64,000 nucleotides of DNA from CAMLJR01 sp964500675 (GTDB lineage Bacteria > Pseudomonadota > Gammaproteobacteria > Pseudomonadales > CAMLJR01). The notes beneath the pieces were generated by a model. The model had not been told where the DNA came from, did no database searches, and worked only from the letters and a program-made list of their open reading frames with translations. The stretch is taken from NCBI GenBank assembly GCA_964500675.1, contig CAZCNY010000002.1, forward strand, positions 248,001-312,000. Reading direction: 5' to 3'. A program made the translations under genes and the position numbers. This document shows positions 34,139-41,964 of this stretch, piece by piece (within the stretch, counting starts at the first letter, position 1; each line of letters begins with the position of its first letter).

Positions 34139-34269
34139 GGCTTAATTCTAAAAAGGGTTATCGCAAAAAAATGTTCGCGTACGCTGACAGCGCCCCCTAA
34201 TATACTGACTTCTGCGCAGGCCCTCCACTTCATTTCGCGGCCACAATCTATTCATGTTTTTGGGAGTTT

Positions 34270-35121
34270 TTGTTGCGCGTCGATTTACACTCGCACACTA
34301 ATGCCTCTGATGGCATGTTAAGTCCACCGGATCTGTGTCAGCACGCGCAGCGTTGTGGTATCGAATTGCTTGCGATCACCGATCACGATACGGTTGCAGG
34401 TTACCGCGTGGCGCGCAGTTGGATACAGCAGAACGCCGAAGTAGCCTTGCAATTGCTGCCGGCCGTTGAATATTCGAGTGTGTGGAGCACGATAGGCGTG
34501 CATGTGGTCGGACTCGGTATCGATAGCGAGCATGCGGCCACTTTGGCGGCTTGCGAGTATTACACCGAAGCGCGGCGCAAGCGTGCCGATATGATCGGCG
34601 CGCGCTTGACCAAGCTCGGTATGCCGGGTGCGACCGCAGGGGCGTTAGCGCTGGCGGGGTCGGCGCAAGTGGGGCGGCCGCATTTTGCGCGCTACTTGGT
34701 GGCGCAACGCCATGTCCGCTCCGAAGACGAGGCATTCGATCGTTTTCTCGGCGCCGGTAAACCGGGCGATATCAAGCTGCTGTGGCCCGAGATGGGCCAG
34801 GTAATTGATTGGATCAGCGCGGCGGGTGGTGTCGCCGTGCTTGCACACCCGCTCAAATACCGGCTGACCGCGACACGTCTGCGCAAGCTGGTCGCCGATT
34901 TCACGGCCTTTGGCGGCGTGGCGATGGAGGTGGTGGTGGGGCGGCAATCGACACAGGATAGCCAATTTCTCGCGCAGCTCGCGGCGCACCATCATTTGCA
35001 GGCATCGGTCGGCAGCGATTTTCACGGCGCGGGTTCGAGTTGGTGTCAGCTGGGTGAGATTGCCGATCTGCCGAAAATATGCGAGCCGGTGTGGTCGCGC
35101 TGGCCAATCGACGAGGGTTGA
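34270..35121 (+). CDS. PHP-domain phosphoesterase (RNase AM-like)
   Basis: Metal-dependent phosphoesterase of 283 residues in the YciV/RNase AM family, which in E. coli removes 5' nucleotides in rRNA and mRNA maturation. The metal ligands are seen in VDLHSHTNASDG (5-16), AITDHDTVAGY (about 37-47), AVEYSS, GRPHFAR, AVLAHPLKYR and GSDFHGAGSSW. The start is TTG (34270, or 34273) after GGGAG. It is divergent from the VC0807-like gene and precedes yciO, the usual gammaproteobacterial order. Confidence 0.92.
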   Translation: MLRVDLHSHTNASDGMLSPPDLCQHAQRCGIELLAITDHDTVAGYRVARSWIQQNAEVALQLLPAVEYSSVWSTIGVHVVGLGIDSEHAATLAACEYYTEARRKRADMIGARLTKLGMPGATAGALALAGSAQVGRPHFARYLVAQRHVRSEDEAFDRFLGAGKPGDIKLLWPEMGQVIDWISAAGGVAVLAHPLKYRLTATRLRKLVADFTAFGGVAMEVVVGRQSTQDSQFLAQLAAHHHLQASVGSDFHGAGSSWCQLGEIADLPKICEPVWSRWPIDEG

Positions 35122-35211
35122 AGGCGGGCAAGTAGAGTGAGTCGTGCTTGCGCGGATAACACATAATGGGCATCGATAACGAATGAGAAAGCTCTCATGG
35201 CCGAGGAAGCA

Positions 35212-35835
35212 ATGAGTCAATTTTTTCAAATTCATCCCGACAATCCACAGCCGCGTCTGATCAAGCAGGCGGCGGATATCATTCGGCGTGGCGGCGTCGT
35301 CGCGTACCCGACCGATTCGGCTTACGCGCTCGGCTGTCAGCTCGGCGATAAGGCGGCGCTTGAGCGCATCCGTCGTATTCGCAAACTCGATGACGACCAT
35401 AACTTTACGCTGGTGTGCCGCGATCTATCCGAACTCGGCACTTACGCGCGCGTCAACAATACGGTGTTCCGCCTAATCCGCAACTGCACGCCGGGGCCGT
35501 ACACGTTCATTTTGAAAGCGACTGACGAGGTGCCGCGACGCCTGCTGCATCCCAAGCGCCGCACCATCGGTCTGCGCGTGCCCGACAATCGCATCGCGCA
35601 GGCGCTGTTGGAGGCGCTCGGCGAGCCGCTCATGAGCGTGACATTGTTGTTGCCGGGCGACGAGCTGCCGTTGACCGATCCCCTCGACATTCGCGAGCGA
35701 CTTGAGCACGACATCGATCTCGTTATCGATGGCGGCGCCAGCGGCGCCGAGCCGACGACGGTGATCGATCTGGCCGACGATATCCCCGTCGTCGTGCGTC
35801 AGGGGCGTGGCGATAGCGCGCCGTTCACCGCTTGA
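35212..35835 (+). CDS. yciO: YciO/Sua5/YrdC-family protein
   Basis: A 207-residue protein of the threonylcarbamoyl-AMP synthase superfamily. MSQFFQIHPDNPQPRLIKQA is the YciO-type N-terminus, and GGVVAYPTDSAYALGCQL, RIRKLDDDHNFTLVCRDLSEL and CTPGPYTFILKAT hold the nucleotide-binding and KxR-type residues. Its natural role in YciO (as opposed to TsaC) is not settled. ATG at 35212 with GAGGA upstream is preferred over ATG at 35197. It is followed by scpA. Confidence 0.93.
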   Translation: MSQFFQIHPDNPQPRLIKQAADIIRRGGVVAYPTDSAYALGCQLGDKAALERIRRIRKLDDDHNFTLVCRDLSELGTYARVNNTVFRLIRNCTPGPYTFILKATDEVPRRLLHPKRRTIGLRVPDNRIAQALLEALGEPLMSVTLLLPGDELPLTDPLDIRERLEHDIDLVIDGGASGAEPTTVIDLADDIPVVVRQGRGDSAPFTA

Positions 35836-35943
35836 TGCGGTTGCGGAAAAGCGCTTTACCTATCGGTGCTCGAATCCTGCCGTTATAATGCCGCCAGCTT
35901 CGGCGCAACCCGTAAACACACCGAGATCGAGATAATTACTAGC

Positions 35944-36822
35944 GTGAACTCTGAATTGCAACTTGCTGATGCAGAAGTGGTTATTTCTTCGGAGCCGGTG
36001 GTGCCTGTGCGCCTGCAGGAGCTGCGTCAGGCCAGTTCGCAACAGACCGAGCTGCCGTTTGCCATCGTGCAGGGCAAGCCGATCACCGAACTGCCGAAGG
36101 ACCTGTACATCCCTCCCGAAGCGCTCGAAGTCTTTCTCGAAGCGTTTGAAGGACCGCTCGACCTGCTGCTGTATCTGATCAAGCGCCAGAACATCGATAT
36201 CCTCGAAATCAACGTCGCTGCGATCACCGAACAGTACATGCAGTACGTCAATATGATGAGCGCCATGCAGTTCGAGTTGGCGGCCGAATATCTGCTCATG
36301 GCGGCGATGCTCGCCGAGATCAAATCGCGCATGTTGCTGCCGCGTTCGACCGAAGAAGAGGACGAGGGCGAGGATCCGCGCGCGCAATTGATCCGTCGCC
36401 TGCAGGAGTACGAGCGTTTCAAAAAGGCGGCCGAGGATATCGATGACTTGCCGCGCGTCGGTCGCGAGCTGCATCTGATCTCGGCGGCCTTGCCTGATTT
36501 GAATAAAACCAAGCCCGAACCGCAGGTCGATTTGCAGGAGTTGCTGATTGCGCTGGGCGAAGTGCTGCGCCGTGCCGATTTATTTGAAAGTCATCACGTG
36601 CAAAAAGAAAAATTGTCGACGCGCGAACGTATGTCGGAAGTGCTGGCGCGCGTATCGCCGAATCGTTTTACGCCGTTCGTGGCTTTGTTTTCCGCCGAGG
36701 AGGGCCGGCTCGGCGTCGTCGTAACGTTTCTTGCGGTGATGGAGTTGATCAAGGAGTCGCTGATTGAAATCGTGCAAAGCGAGTCATTCGGTCCTATTCA
36801 CGTCAAAGCGAAATCGTCATAA
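35944..36822 (+). CDS. scpA: Segregation and condensation protein A
   Basis: Kleisin subunit that links the SMC heads with ScpB in chromosome segregation. 292 residues. The N-terminal kleisin part is ALEVFLEAFEGPLDLLLYLIKRQNIDILEINVAAITEQYMQYV (about 60-105), and the C-terminal winged helix ends VVTFLAVMELIKESLIEIVQSE. GTG at 35944 is chosen; an open frame extends to 35866 but has no good start. The scpA-scpB-rluB order is conserved. Confidence 0.95.
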   Translation: MNSELQLADAEVVISSEPVVPVRLQELRQASSQQTELPFAIVQGKPITELPKDLYIPPEALEVFLEAFEGPLDLLLYLIKRQNIDILEINVAAITEQYMQYVNMMSAMQFELAAEYLLMAAMLAEIKSRMLLPRSTEEEDEGEDPRAQLIRRLQEYERFKKAAEDIDDLPRVGRELHLISAALPDLNKTKPEPQVDLQELLIALGEVLRRADLFESHHVQKEKLSTRERMSEVLARVSPNRFTPFVALFSAEEGRLGVVVTFLAVMELIKESLIEIVQSESFGPIHVKAKSS

Positions 36823-36833
36823 AGGTTTTGGTT

Positions 36834-37643
36834 ATGTCTGTTGAGTCTGTTGAAACCGTGGAAGAAATCGCCGCCGAGGTCGACGCAGCGCCAATTCCCT
36901 TGCCGCATATCGAACTCGGCGCGGAACATTTACAGCGCATTGTCGAAGGCGCACTGCTCGCCGCGGGAAAGCCGTTGACTGTCGAGGAGATCGTTGCATT
37001 GTTCGACGACAGCGAGCGTCCCGCGAACGACACCATTCGCGCTGTGTTAGCAGCGATAGCGCAGCAATGCGCGGGTCGCGGTTTTGAATTGCGTGAAGTG
37101 GCGAGCGGATTTCGTTTTCAAGTCATACAGGATGTCGCGCCATGGATCGCGCGTCTGTGGGAAGAAAAACCGCAGCGTTACAGCCGCGCGTTGCTCGAAA
37201 CGCTCGCGCTCATCGCGTATCGGCAACCGATTACGCGCGGTGATATCGAAGATATCCGCGGCGTGGCCGTTGCAACCAACATTATCAAAACCCTGCTCGA
37301 ACGCGATTGGGTGCGCGTAGTCGGTCATAAAGACGTGCCGGGGCGGCCCGCGATGTACGCAACGACGCGCAAATTTCTCGATTATTTTAATTTGAAGAAT
37401 CTCGACGATTTGCCAACGCTCGCGGAGATTCGCGATCTCGATTCGCTCAATACCGAACTCGCGCTCGAGGGCATCGACACGGTGAATATCGCCGAGCAGA
37501 GCGAGGGTGATGCCGTCGCTGCCGAGATTGCCGAGATCAATGCAATTGCCGGTGTTGCGGAGGTCGCTGTTGCGGCCGGTTCCGCAGAAATAATCGATGC
37601 TCCCGCAACGGCAGAGCTCGCTAACGCTGGCGATATTTCGTGA
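36834..37643 (+). CDS. scpB: Segregation and condensation protein B
   Basis: Partner of ScpA in the SMC-ScpAB complex. 269 residues. ALLAAGKPLTVEEIVALF, FELREVASGFRFQVI, SRALLETLALIAYRQPITRGDIEDIRGVAV and GRPAMYATTRKFLDYFNLKNLDDLP are the two winged-helix domains. The C-terminal 60 residues are acidic and alanine-rich. ATG at 36834 has AAGG upstream. Its TGA overlaps the GTG of rluB, so the two are translationally coupled. Confidence 0.95.
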   Translation: MSVESVETVEEIAAEVDAAPIPLPHIELGAEHLQRIVEGALLAAGKPLTVEEIVALFDDSERPANDTIRAVLAAIAQQCAGRGFELREVASGFRFQVIQDVAPWIARLWEEKPQRYSRALLETLALIAYRQPITRGDIEDIRGVAVATNIIKTLLERDWVRVVGHKDVPGRPAMYATTRKFLDYFNLKNLDDLPTLAEIRDLDSLNTELALEGIDTVNIAEQSEGDAVAAEIAEINAIAGVAEVAVAAGSAEIIDAPATAELANAGDIS

Positions 37644-38536
37644 GCGATAGCGAACACAGCGAAAAGCTCTCGACCGATAGCAATACAACTACCGGCGAAA
37701 AATTGCAGAAGGTGCTGGCGCGCGCAGGTATCGGCTCGCGCCGCGAGATGGAAAAATTAATCGGCGCGAATCGCGTTACCGTCAACGGCAAAATTGCGCA
37801 TGTCGGCGATCGCGTCGAAGCGCGCGATCGCATTCTCGTCGACGGCCACCCGATCGCAGTGAAAGTTTCTGAAGAGCGTCGCACGCGCGTGCTCATCTAC
37901 AACAAACCCGAAGGTGAAATCTGCACGGTGCGCGATCCCGAGGGGCGGCCGACCGTCTTCGCGCGTTTGCCAAAACTGAAAGGTGAACGTTGGATTGCGG
38001 TGGGGCGGCTCGATTTCAACACCAGTGGCTTATTGCTGTTCACGACCGACGGCGAGCTCGCGAATGCGTTGATGCATCCTTCGGCCAATATCGATCGCGA
38101 ATATTTGTGCCGCGTGCTCGGCGAAGTTGACGATGACACTCTCGCGCGCTTGCGTACGGGCGTGGTGCTCGATGATGGCATCGCGCGCTTCACGGATATT
38201 ACGACGGGCGGCGGCGAGGGCGCTAATCGCTGGTACTACGTATGTTTGATGGAGGGGCGCAACCGCGAAGTGCGGCGTCTGTGGGAGTCGCAGAATCTCA
38301 AAGTGAGCCGCCTGAAGCGCGTACGCTATGGCCCCGTGTTTTTGCCAGCGCGACTCAAACAGGGGCAATGGCAGGATATGCCAGACGAGATGATTTTCGC
38401 GTTGTATCAGTTGACGGATTTGCCTGCGCCGCCCAATGTCGGGATTGCTCCGCAGGAAAAGTTACAGCATGCACGCGCGCAGCGTAAAAACCGGCCCATC
38501 ACAGCCAAGCCGACGCGGCGGCACTCCTCGCGTTAA
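37640..38536 (+). CDS. rluB: 23S rRNA pseudouridine synthase B
   Basis: Makes pseudouridine 2605 in 23S rRNA. 298 residues: an N-terminal S4 RNA-binding domain (GEKLQKVLARAGIGSRREME, ANRVTVNGKIAHVGDRV) and the RsuA/RluB/E/F catalytic domain with the aspartate in VGRLDFNTSGLLLFTTDG. The C-terminal 40 residues are basic (QRKNRPITAKPTRRHSSR). The GTG at 37640 overlaps the scpB stop codon. Confidence 0.95.
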   Translation: MSDSEHSEKLSTDSNTTTGEKLQKVLARAGIGSRREMEKLIGANRVTVNGKIAHVGDRVEARDRILVDGHPIAVKVSEERRTRVLIYNKPEGEICTVRDPEGRPTVFARLPKLKGERWIAVGRLDFNTSGLLLFTTDGELANALMHPSANIDREYLCRVLGEVDDDTLARLRTGVVLDDGIARFTDITTGGGEGANRWYYVCLMEGRNREVRRLWESQNLKVSRLKRVRYGPVFLPARLKQGQWQDMPDEMIFALYQLTDLPAPPNVGIAPQEKLQHARAQRKNRPITAKPTRRHSSR

Positions 38537-38565
38537 TGTCCGCTGATATTATTTGCCTCCAGTTT

Positions 38566-39492
38566 CTATGCGATGTTGCGTTGCGCTGCCCGCACAACGC
38601 GATTGCGGCCCGCCTGTTTCGCCAGATATAACGCGCGATCGGCGCGATCGAACCATGCGTGCAGCGTTTCGCTGCGATTGAGGCATGCGATGCCAATGCT
38701 TGCAGTGACATGAATTCCGGTTTGTTCGTATTGTGTGTTCATGGTTGCAATCGCGTTGCGGATGCGCTCGGCGATGGCGAACGCGCCGTTCTCTTCGGTT
38801 TGACTCAGCAACACGACGAACTCCTCGCCACCGAAGCGAAATACCGAATCGGATTCGCGGCAATTTTCGCGCAGCTTGCGCGCTGTTTCGACGAGCACGC
38901 GATCGCCTGCGCTGTGACCATAACGATCGTTGATACGCTTAAAGTGATCGATGTCGAGAACCAAAATTGCCGTCGGTTGATTGGTGCGGCGCGCCATCGC
39001 GATTTCACGCTCGGCGGTGATCTCCAATGCGATGCGGTTGCCAACGCCGGTCAAGGCATCGCGCGTTGCAGTTTGCATGGCGTTGAGATATTGCAAGGCA
39101 TTGCGCAGTGCCGGCATGAGGCTGGAAATATTCAACTCAATACGCTCAAGGTCGCGTTTAGAGAAGCGCTTGTTGCGTGTGAGTTGCAGTTCGCCGAAAT
39201 ACTCGTTGTCGAATTTCAACTCGTATTCGCAGCGGTGCAGACCGTTGTCACCAAACTCCATCTGAATGTTGAGCGCGGTGTGTCGGTAAGTTGCGCTTTC
39301 GAGCGCGAAGTCGCGTAGCATTTCGCCGGCAAACAGGCGCAGGACTTCGTTGATATCAAGGCTGCGTAACAGCAAATTGGCAAAGCGCAATTGCGTGGTC
39401 AGAGGGCGTTCGCTCGCCAGTGACTCCGTGTCCTTCACGGTTGAGCTGACAACATGCATCGCAGCGGAGGGCACTTGCTTGTTTTCTGTCAT
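38566..39492 (-). CDS. Diguanylate cyclase with N-terminal sensor region
   Basis: A 308-residue cyclic-di-GMP synthase. Residues 30-140 form a GAF-like or unassigned region (LRFANLLLRSLDINEVLRLF, NIQMEFGDNGLHRCEYELKF), then the GGDEF domain from DALTGVGNRIALE to the end. The active site is GGEEF and an RESD inhibitory (I-) site lies five residues before it, so product inhibition is expected. No membrane segment. ATG at 39492 has GAGAAA upstream; 39504 is also possible. It faces rluB convergently. Confidence 0.88.
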   Translation of the reverse strand: MTENKQVPSAAMHVVSSTVKDTESLASERPLTTQLRFANLLLRSLDINEVLRLFAGEMLRDFALESATYRHTALNIQMEFGDNGLHRCEYELKFDNEYFGELQLTRNKRFSKRDLERIELNISSLMPALRNALQYLNAMQTATRDALTGVGNRIALEITAEREIAMARRTNQPTAILVLDIDHFKRINDRYGHSAGDRVLVETARKLRENCRESDSVFRFGGEEFVVLLSQTEENGAFAIAERIRNAIATMNTQYEQTGIHVTASIGIACLNRSETLHAWFDRADRALYLAKQAGRNRVVRAAQRNIA

Positions 39493-39850
39493 GATGTTTC
39501 TCATGGGCGCAATCGAATCGGTCAGTGTCAAAAAGTTTGCGATTGATCACGTTTAGGCGAAAACTGTGCCACGCTCTTTTTTTGAAGAAAAAATTTGTTT
39601 TATTAATGGGTTGCGATAGGGGCGCAGAGCGAAGGGGCGGTGCCACATCTGCCGTGTCAAAAGATCGGCGTATTGTGCTGCGGGCGAGACCGGCGCATGC
39701 CGGTCTCGATAAACGTACTTTTACTCAGCGCAATGCGCAACAATTTCGTCGCGCTTGCGTCGCGCGCGCGCTGTCGGCATCATACGCACCCCGGGCAGGC
39801 ACTACTCGATTCCGGCTTGCATTCAATCGATTTAATGAGGAATTTCCGAG
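39493..39850. other. 358-base gap holding a hairpin
   Basis: Between the diguanylate cyclase and the bTHX gene. It carries the cyclase promoter on the minus strand and must carry the bTHX promoter on the plus strand. The one clear structure is the stem-loop at 39685-39708. No other gene, although one frame (39525 on) is open. Confidence 0.5.
39685..39708. repeat. Perfect stem-loop upstream of the bTHX gene
   Basis: CGAGACCGGC, loop GCAT, GCCGGTCTCG: a ten-base perfect stem, very stable. It lies 143 bases before the bTHX start. There is no U-tract on either side, so a leader attenuator or a repeat element is more likely than a simple terminator. Confidence 0.7.
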
Positions 39851-39952
39851 ATGGGTAAAGGCGATAAAAGAACGTTTCGCGGCAAAGTATTCAAAGGTTC
39901 TTACGGCAATACCCGCCCCCGCAAAAAAGGTCCGCGCGCTGCAAAGAAGTAA
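39851..39952 (+). CDS. Small 30S ribosomal protein bTHX
   Basis: A 33-residue gene below usual gene-finder limits: MGKGDKRTFRGKVFKGSYGN then TRPRKKGPRAAKK. The MGKGD(K)x(T)xRGKxFxGSYGxxRP pattern is the bTHX (Thx) protein found in the head of the 30S subunit in Thermus and in a subset of proteobacteria. A TGAGG at about 39835-39840 precedes the ATG by ten bases. It lies under an open frame (39525-40397) that could be mistaken for a long N-terminal extension of the HIT gene. Confidence 0.9.
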   Translation: MGKGDKRTFRGKVFKGSYGNTRPRKKGPRAAKK

Positions 39953-39986
39953 CTTGCCCACGGCCTCTGCGCCTTGCGGGTCAACT

Positions 39987-40397
39987 ATGCCAAGTATTTT
40001 TTCGCAGATACTCGCCGGCGATCTGCCCGGGCATTTCGTCTGGAAGGATGCAGAGACATTTGCATTGATGACGATTCGCCCGATGCGCCCCGGTCATGTA
40101 CTGGTCATGCCTCGCGCCGAAGTCGATCATTGGGACGACTTGCCGGAGCCATTGCTTGCGCATCTGATGCGAGTCTCGCAGCGCATCGCTGGCGCGATCA
40201 AACAGGCCTTCCCATGCGCGCGTGTCGGTGTCGCAATTTGCGGTTTGGAGATCCCGCACGCGCATATTCATTTATTTCCCATCGATCAGATTCAAGATTT
40301 CGATTTTGGCAATGGCGGGATGGCGACCACTGAGGAATTGACGGCCGCCGCAGCCCGCATCCGTTCGTATTTACCGTCCTTCGACCTCGTCAGTTGA
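39987..40397 (+). CDS. HIT-family hydrolase
   Basis: Histidine-triad nucleotide-binding protein, 136 residues, acting on AMP-like phosphoramidates or dinucleotides. The triad is in EIPHAHIHLFPI (His-x-His-x-His), with MPSIFSQILAGDLPGHFVWKD and RPMRPGHVLVMPRAEVDHWDDLP as the rest of the fold. The ATG at 39987 is chosen; the frame is open upstream to 39525 but that segment lies over the bTHX gene. Follows bTHX by 34 bases. Confidence 0.93.
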   Translation: MPSIFSQILAGDLPGHFVWKDAETFALMTIRPMRPGHVLVMPRAEVDHWDDLPEPLLAHLMRVSQRIAGAIKQAFPCARVGVAICGLEIPHAHIHLFPIDQIQDFDFGNGGMATTEELTAAAARIRSYLPSFDLVS

Positions 40398-40572
40398 GTT
40401 TTCTAACGTCGACGTAACCTAGCGCACATTGTTGAATACGGTAGCTAGAGCTACAGTTATATTCGTGCTTTTGTAAACGGTTGCGGTCGCACTTGAAATC
40501 GGCAGCTCTCGTGGGTATTCGATCGGCGCAGCAGCTGCCACAACGATAAGATTCATAATGGGAGAATTGAAC

Positions 40573-40911
40573 ATGCAAATAACAAAGTTCGCGATTCCTG
40601 TATTGCTCTGCGCTGCGCAAGCGGCCTCTGCGGCGACCTTTGGCGGAGGGATTACCAGCGGCAATCTATCGGTGTGGCGCATCAACGAAGGTACCGGCCA
40701 AGTCTCTCTATGCAGTTTTGAAAACAAGAAAGCGCCTGCTTCGTGTGCACCGTGGAGCGCTAAAGATGCGAGCGCTGGCGAATTTCGCCTGATCGTTGGC
40801 AATGATTTGCTTTCGGTGTGGCGTTTGAATCGCCAGAATGGCGCGGTGTCTTTGTGCGAATACAAAGACGTCAATAAAGAGCCCGTATGCACGCCTTGGA
40901 ATAACGATTAA
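40573..40911 (+). CDS. Small secreted protein with two internal repeats
   Basis: A 112-residue protein, unrecognised. Signal peptide MQITKFAIPVLLCAAQAASA, then two copies of a unit of about 44 residues: LSVWRINEGTGQVSLCSFEN...CAPW and LSVWRLNRQNGAVSLCEYKD...CTPW. Each repeat has two cysteines in the same positions, suggesting two disulfide-held modules. ATG at 40573 follows GGAGAATTGAAC. Located before the MoxR operon. Function unknown; a short extracytoplasmic protein. A Gly-Gly-Gly linker (TFGGGITSG) precedes the repeats. Confidence 0.75.
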   Translation: MQITKFAIPVLLCAAQAASAATFGGGITSGNLSVWRINEGTGQVSLCSFENKKAPASCAPWSAKDASAGEFRLIVGNDLLSVWRLNRQNGAVSLCEYKDVNKEPVCTPWNND

Positions 40912-41039
40912 TCCCTGCCTCAGCTGCTGCGGGAAACTTAATTTTCCGCAGCGGTTCGCATCATACCAGAGCCTCCCAGAATTAATTGCAGCCGTGGTAT
41001 AACGGCGCAATATTGGAGAATTCGTTCCCGGGAGCGTCC

Positions 41040-41954
41040 ATGCAAAAATTACTCGATCGCGCTGTCCATGAAGTCGGCAGGGTATTGCTCGGCAAAGAAC
41101 GTCAGGTGCGCCTGGCGCTCTGTTGTCTGATCAGCGGCGGTCATCTGCTGATCGAGGATTTGCCGGGCATGGGTAAGACTACGCTCTCGCACGCCCTATC
41201 CAAAGTGTTAGGGTTGCAGTATCGGCGCGTGCAGTTCACGAGCGATTTGTTGCCGGGCGACATTCTCGGTTCGAGCATTTTCGATCGCCAAACCAATCAA
41301 TTTAAATTTCTGCCGGGACCGGTTTTCACCCAGGTTTTGCTCGCCGATGAGATCAATCGCTCGACACCGAAAACGCAATCGGCACTGCTTGAGGCGATGG
41401 CCGAACAGCAGGTGACAATCGATGGGCAGACGCGCCCGCTGCCGCAGCCGTTCTTTGTCATCGCGACGCAAAACCCGCTGACGCAAGCCGGTACGTTTGC
41501 GCTGCCGGAATCGCAGCTCGACCGGTTTTTGATGCGGCTGTCGCTCGGTTATCCCGATCCGACCGCGGAGCGGCGTTTGCTGGCGGGCGAGGATGTGCAC
41601 AAACAATTGCAGCAGTTGCAGCAGTGCATGACGGCAGAGCAATTGCAAAAATTGCAAAGCGCCGTCGATAACGTACATGCGTCCGAGCAGTTACTCGATT
41701 ATGTGCAGCGTCTGATCGCCTACACGCGCAATGAACCGGATTTCGCGTTCGGTTTGTCGCCGCGCGGTGCGCTCGCTTTATTGCGCAGCGCGAAAGCATG
41801 GGCGCTGATGAGTGGACGTGGTCATGTCGTGCCCGAAGATGTGCAAATCGTACTGCCGCCGGTAGTTGAACATCGCTTGCATGCGCACATTGATCACTCC
41901 GGTGATGCCGGGGCGTTGGTGGAGCAGTTGTTGCGCAAGGTCGCGGTGGTTTGA
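41040..41954 (+). CDS. MoxR-family AAA+ ATPase
   Basis: Chaperone-like ATPase of 304 residues. Walker A is LIEDLPGMGKTTLSHALSK, Walker B VLLADEINRSTPKTQSALLEAMAE, sensor 1 FFVIATQNPLTQAGTFALPE and the C-terminal lid begins at about residue 200. ATG at 41040 with GGGAG upstream; an earlier in-frame ATG (40986) lacks a ribosome site. First gene of a moxR-DUF58-transglutaminase unit. Such clusters are conserved in gammaproteobacteria and are thought to assist envelope or protein maturation. Confidence 0.95.
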   Translation: MQKLLDRAVHEVGRVLLGKERQVRLALCCLISGGHLLIEDLPGMGKTTLSHALSKVLGLQYRRVQFTSDLLPGDILGSSIFDRQTNQFKFLPGPVFTQVLLADEINRSTPKTQSALLEAMAEQQVTIDGQTRPLPQPFFVIATQNPLTQAGTFALPESQLDRFLMRLSLGYPDPTAERRLLAGEDVHKQLQQLQQCMTAEQLQKLQSAVDNVHASEQLLDYVQRLIAYTRNEPDFAFGLSPRGALALLRSAKAWALMSGRGHVVPEDVQIVLPPVVEHRLHAHIDHSGDAGALVEQLLRKVAVV

Positions 41955-41964
41955 GGGTACGTCC

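Noticed and set aside
35860..36474. 204-codon minus frame opposite scpA
   Set aside because: Shadow frame; scpA is certain.
39525..39986. Long N-terminal extension of the HIT protein
   Set aside because: It covers the bTHX gene in another frame and adds no HIT-like sequence; the ATG at 39987 is family-typical.
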